From Thermoplasmata archaeon (GTDB taxonomy: Archaea > Thermoplasmatota > Thermoplasmata > Lutacidiplasmatales > UBA184): 18,522 nucleotides of DNA. The translations under genes and the position numbers were made by a program. This document shows positions 14,388-18,522 of the stretch, piece after piece; the stretch's first letter is position 1; each line of letters opens with the position of its first letter. The DNA lies in assembly GCA_030037875.1 (NCBI GenBank), contig JASHPV010000053.1, forward strand, positions 1 to 18,522. The letters are read 5' to 3'. The notes under the pieces are model-generated. The model was not told the DNA's origin. It ran no database searches and saw nothing but the letters and a program-made list of their open reading frames with translations.

Positions 14388-15059
14388 CTATTTAGGGCGA
14401 GTGGCGGCCGTCGCGAGGCTTACGAAAATGCATCCCGGACCGTCCTCGAGCCGATCGCCGTCGCGGCTCCGTCGAAGACGGCGAAGCACCTGGCCCCGCG
14501 CGGGCCCGACGGGCGCGAGCAGGATGCCGGGGTCCGCGAGCTGTTGGGTCCACTCCGGAAAGATCTCGGGCGTTGCGAAGGAGACCAGGATCCGGTTATA
14601 CGGAGCCCCCGACGGCCAACCGGCGCGCGCGTCGGCCGCGTGAATCTCGACGGCGTCGTCGTACCCCAATTCGGAGAGCAACCGTTGCGACTCGCCGGCG
14701 AGTTGCCGCTCGAGCTCCAGACCGACCACGTGCCCCCCCGGCCGCACCAGCTCGGCCACGAGCGCGGCCAAGTAGCCCGACCCGGAGCCGAGCTCCAGCA
14801 CCTTGAGCCCCGGGGTCAGCTCCGCCCACTCGAGCATCAGCGCGACCATGTGCGGGGCCGATATCGTCGACCGAGACGGTCCGAGCGGAAGGGGCGTGTC
14901 GTCGTAGGCCTCGCTCGCCAGCGCGGGCGAGATGAATCGATGCCGGGGCACGCGACGCAGGGCGGCAGCGACCCGGGCTTCCACCGGACCGATGGCTCGG
15001 ACCATCGCCGCCGCCCGTTCCTGCCACGGCGTTTCCGCCGCCGGTCGGCTCCGCATCAT
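14388..15059 (-). CDS. pcm: Protein-L-isoaspartate O-methyltransferase family protein
   Basis: SAM-dependent enzyme that methylates isoaspartyl residues so that damaged proteins can be repaired. In 223 residues it has the PCMT N-terminal motifs VPRHRFISPALASEAYDDTP at 37-56 and STISAPHMVALMLE at 63-76, SAM motif I VLELGSGSGYLAAL at 87-100, VVGLELERQLA, the DARAGWPSGAPYNRILV region and the late LLAPVGP loop. All match the family in order, and length is normal. The start ATG-ATG at 15059 overlaps the ftsJ stop codon by four bases, so translation of the two genes should be coupled. Confidence 0.92.
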   Translation of the reverse strand: MMRSRPAAETPWQERAAAMVRAIGPVEARVAAALRRVPRHRFISPALASEAYDDTPLPLGPSRSTISAPHMVALMLEWAELTPGLKVLELGSGSGYLAALVAELVRPGGHVVGLELERQLAGESQRLLSELGYDDAVEIHAADARAGWPSGAPYNRILVSFATPEIFPEWTQQLADPGILLAPVGPARGQVLRRLRRSRDGDRLEDGPGCIFVSLATAATRPK

Positions 15060-15667
15060 TTCGATGAGGCTCGTGGAGCGTGGAACCCGAATCCCAGCAG
15101 GTAGAGCTCGGAGGATTGTTCCCGGGAGGCCGGCGGCTTCGTGCGTCGCCACCGGTCGAAGGAGGATTTCATCTGGGCCTCCGCGTCCGCGAGCAGGTCT
15201 CCGTCGAAGACCTTCGCCACCCACCGCCCCCCGGGTTTGAGCACCTGCTGAGCCAGTGCCCACGCCTCCAGAACGAGGGCCACGCTCCGGGCGTGGTCGG
15301 TGGAATACGCCCCGCTGATGCTCGGCGACATGTCCGAGAGCACCACATCGAAGGGCTCCGGCCCCAAGCGGATCGAAAGGCTCGCGGACCCGACCTTGGC
15401 CCGCACGTACGCTACGCGAGCGATCGGTTCGACCAGTCGGGGGTCGACGGCCACGATGGCTCCCTGAGGACCGACCCGCTCCGACGCGACCATGGACCAT
15501 CCCCCGGGCGCCGCCCCCAGGTCAAGCACCCGGTTCCCCGGCCGAAATATCGGGAAGCGGTCCGAGAGGTACTCCAACTTGAAGGCGGCCCGGGAACGAA
15601 GGCCTTCCGCCTGCGCCGCGCGGTAGTAGGGGTCCTTCCGGCGCTGAGCTACGAAGCGGCGCCCCAT
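15056..15667 (-). CDS. rlmE: FtsJ/RlmE-family rRNA ribose 2'-O-methyltransferase
   Basis: SAM-dependent methyltransferase predicted to modify 23S rRNA at the A-loop uridine. The 203-residue protein begins with the typical basic region (RRKDPYYRAAQAEGLRSRAAFK), then SAM motif I VLDLGAAPGGWS at 47-58, LSDMSP at 110-115, WVAKVFDGD at 149-157 and SSELYLLG at 185-192. The K-D-K-E tetrad is complete: Lys30, Asp112, Lys152, Glu187. ATG 15667 is supported by the conserved N-terminus and by a TATA box centred 27.5 bases upstream. First gene of the ftsJ-pcm operon. Confidence 0.95.
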   Translation of the reverse strand: MGRRFVAQRRKDPYYRAAQAEGLRSRAAFKLEYLSDRFPIFRPGNRVLDLGAAPGGWSMVASERVGPQGAIVAVDPRLVEPIARVAYVRAKVGSASLSIRLGPEPFDVVLSDMSPSISGAYSTDHARSVALVLEAWALAQQVLKPGGRWVAKVFDGDLLADAEAQMKSSFDRWRRTKPPASREQSSELYLLGFGFHAPRASSK

Positions 15668-15690
15668 GGCTTGGGAGAATCAGCCGGGCG

Positions 15691-15698
15691 AGTTAAAG
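15691..15698 (-). promoter_or_regulatory. TATA box of the ftsJ-pcm operon
   Basis: The minus strand reads CTTTAACT, centred 27.5 bases before ATG 15667, which implies a leaderless transcript. Confidence 0.5.
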
Positions 15699-15718
15699 GG
15701 GTGGTTCCCGGGTCGGGC

Positions 15719-16111
15719 TCAGCGCCGGGCCAGGACGAGCAGGATCCCGCCGATCAGCCCGAAGAGTCCCGCGAGGGCTTCGAATACGTGGAGCCCGAGG
15801 ACATACCAGGTCCCCAGGGAGAGGATGATCAGGATGATGCCGCCGGCCAGGGAGTAGTCTCCGGTTTGGACGAACCGCCCGGTCGGGGCATAGTTCCCGA
15901 TCCTCCGGGTCGACAGCGCCGCGAAGAAGACGAACAGAATGCCCACCACCACCTCGAGCACGATCCGGCTCGTCGTGTTGACCAGCACGTGCGTCGAGAG
16001 CCCCGAGGTCACCAGCGTCGCGAGGCCGCCCGCGAGGGTGATGAGCGCGTCGAGGAACAGAAGAATGCCGGCAAAGATGCCGAACAGGAAACCCAAACGG
16101 TCCAGTTCCAT
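15719..16111 (-). CDS. Small four-helix integral membrane protein
   Basis: Unrecognised 130-residue membrane protein. Four hydrophobic segments are visible: about residues 7-35 (LGFLFGIFAGILLFLDALIT and on), 48-66 (IVLEVVVGILFVFFAAL), 88-105 (LAGGIILIILSLGTWYVL) and 110-128 (ALAGLFGLIGGILLVLA). The loops are short, with a positively charged STRRIGNYAPTGR loop between the second and third helices and Arg-Arg at the end. ATG 16111 is preceded by GGGGAG as a possible ribosome site. A TATA-like box lies 41 bases upstream, so a leader of about 15 bases is expected. No partner gene is obvious. Confidence 0.78.
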   Translation of the reverse strand: MELDRLGFLFGIFAGILLFLDALITLAGGLATLVTSGLSTHVLVNTTSRIVLEVVVGILFVFFAALSTRRIGNYAPTGRFVQTGDYSLAGGIILIILSLGTWYVLGLHVFEALAGLFGLIGGILLVLARR

Positions 16112-16148
16112 TGGTCACTCCCCGGGAGGGGCCGCGGAATCGGCGCAG

Positions 16149-16156
16149 GGTTTAGC
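16149..16156 (-). promoter_or_regulatory. TATA-like box of the four-helix membrane protein gene
   Basis: The minus strand reads GCTAAACC, centred about 41 bases before ATG 16111, with a possible ribosome-binding GGGGAG between the two. Confidence 0.35.
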
Positions 16157-16192
16157 CGTTGCGGCCACCCCGTTTCGGCGCGGGACGCGAGA

Positions 16193-16843
16193 TCAATCCC
16201 GGCCGACGACCCACACGTGCGAATACGTGTTCAATGCTCCGCCGACCCGAACCCACAACGGAACCGTGGCTTCGAGCCACCGGGCCCCGTCGATCCCCCC
16301 GACGTCGATGCTTCCAGCCCAGCCGAACGACTTCAGGATCCCCGTGACCGTCTGCTTGGCGGCGGCATCGTTTCCCGCGATCAGCATTTCGAGACGGGGC
16401 TGTCCCTTGACGTGCGGGTCGACGAACTGGACATTCCCGACCGTGTTGAACGCCTTCACGACCTTGGCCGAGGGAGCCGCCTTCTGGATCCTCTCCCCGA
16501 GCGACTCGGTCGTGCCGACGAACAGGGAGGGAGGCATTCCCTTAGAGAAATCGAGCGGATTCGTGACGTCGATGAGCACCTTGCCCGAGAGATTGGCCTT
16601 TCCGGCCGCCTCGACGGCCGGGAGGGCGGCATCGCCGCGGACCGCGAGCACGACGAGCTCGCCTTGACGGGCCGCGTCGGCGAAGGTCCCGACAAAGACC
16701 TTCCCCTTGACGGTCGCGGCCCACTTCTTGAGCTCGGGGTTGCCCGGTGTACGGGTCCCGAGGATTACCTCGTGCCCGCGACTCGCGAAGCCTTCGGCCA
16801 GTCGCTTTCCCACATCACCGCTTCCCAGGACCGCCACTTTCAT
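16193..16843 (-). CDS. F420-type NADP oxidoreductase-like protein
   Basis: A 216-residue dinucleotide-binding protein of the NADPH:F420 oxidoreductase (Fno/NPD) family, which moves hydride between NADPH and coenzyme F420 or acts on other partners. The N-terminus MKVAVLGSGDVGKRLAEGFA is a GxGxxG Rossmann motif, and LGTRTP after the second strand places Thr-Arg where Fno binds the NADP 2'-phosphate. LVVLAVRGDAA, VLIDVTNPLDF and VVKAFNTVGN follow the family order. True F420 use is not proven by these motifs, since many bacteria without F420 have related proteins. It stands alone. A weak box (GGTAGATACC, 16875-16884) lies 36 bases before ATG 16843. Confidence 0.82.
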   Translation of the reverse strand: MKVAVLGSGDVGKRLAEGFASRGHEVILGTRTPGNPELKKWAATVKGKVFVGTFADAARQGELVVLAVRGDAALPAVEAAGKANLSGKVLIDVTNPLDFSKGMPPSLFVGTTESLGERIQKAAPSAKVVKAFNTVGNVQFVDPHVKGQPRLEMLIAGNDAAAKQTVTGILKSFGWAGSIDVGGIDGARWLEATVPLWVRVGGALNTYSHVWVVGRD

Positions 16844-16917
16844 CGTAAGACCCCGCCGACGAACAGGCCCCAGAGGTATCTACCGTTCGTTCCGTGCAGA
16901 CTACCAGGCAGCGGGAG

Positions 16918-16992
16918 TGGGGCCGTCCGAATTTGAATCGGAGTCTCTAGCACCCCAAGCTAGAAGGATGGTCCAAGCTACCCCACGGCCCC
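16918..16992 (-). tRNA. tRNA-Pro (anticodon GGG)
   Basis: A 75-base cloverleaf read from the minus strand. The acceptor stem GGGGCCG pairs perfectly with CGGCCCC, with A as discriminator. The anticodon arm has stem CTAGC/GCTAG and loop TTGGGGT, giving anticodon GGG (reads CCC and CCU proline codons). The T arm is TCCGA, loop TTCAAAT, TCGGA. The D region begins GGGTAGC. There is no intron, and CCA is not encoded. A TATA-like GTTATCAC at 17026-17033 lies about 38 bases before the 5' end. Confidence 0.95.
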
Positions 16993-17025
16993 ACGAGGTT
17001 CCGGGCGGCGGCGACCTGCCCCGGA

Positions 17026-17033
17026 GTGATAAC
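17026..17033 (-). promoter_or_regulatory. TATA-like box of the tRNA-Pro gene
   Basis: The minus strand reads GTTATCAC about 38 bases before the mature tRNA 5' end. That allows a short 5' leader to be removed by RNase P. Confidence 0.35.
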
Positions 17034-17056
17034 CGTTCCGGTTCAACGCGGCCCGG

Positions 17057-17248
17057 TCAGCGCGTCGGCGCGTGCAACAGGAACCAAACGGTGATCCCGA
17101 CCGCCGCGATGATGATCGTGTTGATCAGCGCGAGCCAGAAGAAGGCGCTCACTTCGTGACGGCCCTCCGCCCGATCCGTAGTGGCGGGCGGCGTGGCCCC
17201 TCCCGGTGTCGGCGTATACGGCCACACGAACGGGTCGTTGTCGGGCAT
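17057..17248 (-). CDS. Small single-helix membrane protein
   Basis: A 63-residue protein that I do not recognise. Residues 1-32 are polar and Pro/Thr-rich (VWPYTPTPGGATPPATT); residues about 34-58 form one hydrophobic helix (FFWLALINTIIIAAVGITVW) followed by FLLHAPTR, so it looks like a tail-anchored, C-terminal-helix protein. Such proteins often serve as small subunits of membrane complexes, but no complex is encoded here. ATG 17248 has a GAAGGAG ribosome site upstream. A clear TATA box (17289-17295) lies 44 bases upstream, and a 14-base palindrome sits at the predicted transcription start. Confidence 0.65.
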   Translation of the reverse strand: MPDNDPFVWPYTPTPGGATPPATTDRAEGRHEVSAFFWLALINTIIIAAVGITVWFLLHAPTR

Positions 17249-17263
17249 CGTCGGAGAGAGCTC

Positions 17264-17277
17264 CTTCGATATCGAAG
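17264..17277. promoter_or_regulatory. Candidate operator palindrome
   Basis: CTTCGATATCGAAG is a perfect 14-base inverted repeat. It lies between the TATA box and ATG of the 63-residue membrane protein gene and covers the predicted transcription start near 17265. A repressor bound here would block transcription. Confidence 0.4.
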
Positions 17278-17288
17278 AGGAAGGCCGG

Positions 17289-17295
17289 TTTATTT
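17289..17295 (-). promoter_or_regulatory. TATA box of the 63-residue membrane protein gene
   Basis: The minus strand reads AAATAAA, one of the most AT-rich boxes in this G+C-rich window, centred 44 bases before ATG 17248. Confidence 0.5.
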
Positions 17296-17329
17296 GGTTC
17301 TTGTTCGGTCGGTGCCAGACGCGGCCCGC

Positions 17330-18040
17330 TCAGCCGGCGAACCAGGGGATCCGGCTCGCCGGTCCCGTGGGGTTCGCCACGATCGAATGAAGGTTCCCCG
17401 CGATGTTCCCGGGTGCGAACGTGTCCCGGAGCGCGAGATGGTAGAGAATGAACAGCGCGTCCTCGTCACTCTGGACGCCGAGGGACCGGTTGACGTCGAT
17501 GTGGTACTCGTGGCGCAGCGTTCCCAGCAGCTCGCTGAAGTCGATATCGCCCGTCCCGGCGCCGGCGAAGGCCCGGCGGTACATCCCGACAACAATCCCG
17601 GTGGCGATGCGGAGCACCTCGCGCGGGGGGACGGTCACGAGATGCCAGTGGGGCGCCCGGGCGGTGCCCTGCGGGTCCCGAAGGACCAGGATGCGGAGCT
17701 TCGCGGGGGCAAGCGGACCCCGGGTCTTCGGGACGAGGCTCCAGGCGGACTCGGCTGCGGCGTCCGTCGACACGACTAGGATCGGCGACGGGAGCTCGGC
17801 ATCGAGGGTCGCGTCGGCCGGGGGCATCACGCTGGGCAGCACGGCGCCGGCCGGGTCCACATAGACCGGGATGGACCGGCGGCGTGTCCGGGGGTTTTCC
17901 ACCCAGAAGGAGGGAGCCGGTGGAGGCCGGTGGCCGGCCGATCGGGCCTTGGGAAATCCCAGCTCCCGAAGCGCGGCTTCGGCTTCGCGTACGAGTTCCT
18001 CGTCTGTCAGAGACGGCGACCGGGAGGGCGAGGGCGCCAT
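17330..18040 (-). CDS. Protein of unknown function, 236 residues
   Basis: I do not recognise this soluble protein. Residues 1-65 are charged and Pro-rich (a helix DEELVREAEAALRELGF, then linker). The remainder looks like a folded alpha-beta domain: SPILVVSTDAAAESAW, LRILVLRDPQG, HWHLVTVPPREVLRIATGIV, GDIDFSELLGTLRHEYHIDV, then a helix DEDALFILYHLALRDTF and the closing NIAGNLHSIVANPTG. The HWH pair and the Asp/His in HEYHIDV could be functional, but no motif I know matches. ATG 18040 has a TATA-like box (CCTTATGC) 28.5 bases upstream. It is divergent from the RidA-like gene. Confidence 0.7.
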   Translation of the reverse strand: MAPSPSRSPSLTDEELVREAEAALRELGFPKARSAGHRPPPAPSFWVENPRTRRRSIPVYVDPAGAVLPSVMPPADATLDAELPSPILVVSTDAAAESAWSLVPKTRGPLAPAKLRILVLRDPQGTARAPHWHLVTVPPREVLRIATGIVVGMYRRAFAGAGTGDIDFSELLGTLRHEYHIDVNRSLGVQSDEDALFILYHLALRDTFAPGNIAGNLHSIVANPTGPASRIPWFAG

Positions 18041-18064
18041 TGCCGTGCCCTCAGGCGGCTCGAA

Positions 18065-18072
18065 GCATAAGG
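18065..18072 (-). promoter_or_regulatory. TATA-like box of the 236-residue unknown gene
   Basis: The minus strand reads CCTTATGC, centred 28.5 bases before ATG 18040, consistent with a leaderless mRNA. Confidence 0.4.
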
Positions 18073-18106
18073 TCGGCGCTTGCCCGGAAAGCCCCCAGCG
18101 CGCGGG

Positions 18107-18113
18107 CTATACC
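18107..18113 (+). promoter_or_regulatory. TATA-like box of the RidA-like gene
   Basis: CTATACC is centred 38 bases before GTG 18148. The expected short leader contains GAGGGG as a ribosome-binding site. Confidence 0.35.
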
Positions 18114-18147
18114 GCCGGGGAATCTCCCCCCGTGACGAGGGGATATC

Positions 18148-18522
18148 GTGGACCGAGAACGGATTTCGAGCGGGGGACCCTGGGAAGCGATCGTGGGCTA
18201 CTCACGGGCGGTCCGGGTCGGTCGGAGGGTGTACGTCGCCGGCACCACCGCCGTCGGCCCGGACGGCAAGCTGGTCGGTCCGGGCGACCCGACGGCCCAG
18301 ACCCGGCAGGCCTTTGCGGTGATCGAGCAGGCGCTTCACGCCGCGGGCGCCCAGCTTTCCGATGTGGTCCGGACCCGGTTCTTCGTGACCGACATTTCGC
18401 GCTGGGAGGAGTACGCCCGGGTCCACCGCGAGCTGTTCGGACGGACCCGCCCCACGGCCACGATGGTCGAGGTGGCGCGATTGCTCGACCCCGGCATGAT
18501 GGTCGAGATCGAGGTCGACGCG
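18148..18522 (+). CDS. RidA/YjgF-family protein (3'-partial)
   Basis: Family of trimeric enamine/imine deaminases that clear reactive 2-aminoacrylate-type intermediates made by PLP enzymes. The open part (125 codons, no stop before the window edge) contains YSRAVRVGRRVYVAGTTAVG near 22-41, DPTAQTRQAFAVIEQALHAAG near 51-71, VVRTRFFVTDISRWEEY, and RTRPTATMVEVARLL, whose Arg-Pro-Thr-x-Thr matches the active-site arginine segment. The final Glu-containing IEVDA strand is the last thing visible. An in-frame TGA lies five codons before GTG 18148, which is the first possible start, and GAGGGG lies just upstream. Close to complete; only a few residues are probably missing. Confidence 0.9.
   Translation, partial: MDRERISSGGPWEAIVGYSRAVRVGRRVYVAGTTAVGPDGKLVGPGDPTAQTRQAFAVIEQALHAAGAQLSDVVRTRFFVTDISRWEEYARVHRELFGRTRPTATMVEVARLLDPGMMVEIEVDA

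Noticed and set aside
15080..16936. 618-codon plus-strand frame opposite ftsJ, the membrane protein and the F420-type gene
   Set aside because: Low-complexity composition without any recognisable motif, and it covers three well-supported genes on the other strand plus part of the tRNA.
16918..16992. tRNA-Pro as an integration site for a mobile element
   Set aside because: No integrase gene or repeated tRNA 3' end was seen on either side within the window.
1..18522. Mobile elements, CRISPR arrays, phage genes or a defence island
   Set aside because: No direct repeat arrays, transposase, integrase, nuclease-helicase modules or attachment duplications were seen beyond the tRNA; the genes are compact and mainly housekeeping or metabolic.

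Overview
This window is ordinary, gene-dense archaeal chromosome with a high G+C content. It carries 23 protein genes (two cut by the window edges) and one tRNA-Pro. The archaeal assignment rests on ribosomal protein S8e, SRP19, a GPN-loop GTPase, an Mrp/NBP35 scaffold ATPase, a pyruvoyl-dependent arginine decarboxylase, a fused ADP-forming acyl-CoA synthetase, archaeal-type glucose dehydrogenase with 2-keto-3-deoxygluconate (KDG) aldolase, and TATA-box promoters. An uncultivated, heterotrophic lineage near Thermoplasmatota would fit the gene content, but that placement is an inference. I see no insertion sequence, prophage, CRISPR array or defence island, and no stretch over 300 bases without a gene.

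Layout. 1-1601 (minus): 2-oxoacid:ferredoxin oxidoreductase alpha subunit with fused gamma domain, cut at its 3' end. 1696-2407 (plus): moaD and moaE. 2271-4454 (minus): ADP-forming acyl-CoA synthetase. 4534-5400 (plus): Mrp/NBP35. 5387-6115 (minus): short TraB-family protein. 6203-6502 (plus): unknown 99-residue protein. 6510-8038 (minus): operon S8e - SRP19 - GPN GTPase. 8124-10117 (minus): operon KDG aldolase - glucose dehydrogenase. 10212-12055 (plus): RNase HII - SCP2-like - GNAT. 12052-12555 (minus): arginine decarboxylase. 12597-14340 (minus): endonuclease-IV-like TIM barrel with a basic tail, overlapping a phosphohexuloisomerase. 14388-15667 (minus): FtsJ and PCMT methyltransferases. 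15719-16111 (minus): four-helix membrane protein. 16193-16843 (minus): F420-type NADP oxidoreductase-like protein. 16918-16992 (minus): tRNA-Pro(GGG). 17057-17248 (minus): single-helix membrane protein. 17330-18040 (minus): unknown 236-residue protein. 18148-18522 (plus): RidA-like protein, cut at its 3' end.

How the genes fit together. Glucose dehydrogenase and KDG aldolase are the first and third steps of the non-phosphorylative or branched Entner-Doudoroff route, giving pyruvate. The 2-oxoacid oxidoreductase could turn 2-oxoacids into acyl-CoA plus reduced ferredoxin, and the ADP-forming synthetase could then recover ATP. The rest is translation and protein targeting (S8e, SRP19, GPN, FtsJ, tRNA), cofactor assembly (MoaDE, Mrp), polyamine or agmatine synthesis, and repair or maintenance (RNase HII, PCMT, RidA).

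The observations most worth a second look are: a degenerate endonuclease-IV-like protein with a histone-H1-like tail translationally coupled to a sugar-phosphate isomerase; a repeated promoter layout with the TATA box 26-30 bases before the start codon, implying leaderless mRNAs; the acyl-CoA synthetase, whose natural start codon reads ACG behind a strong Shine-Dalgarno site; and an adjacent SCP2/GNAT pair that recalls a split Eis protein.
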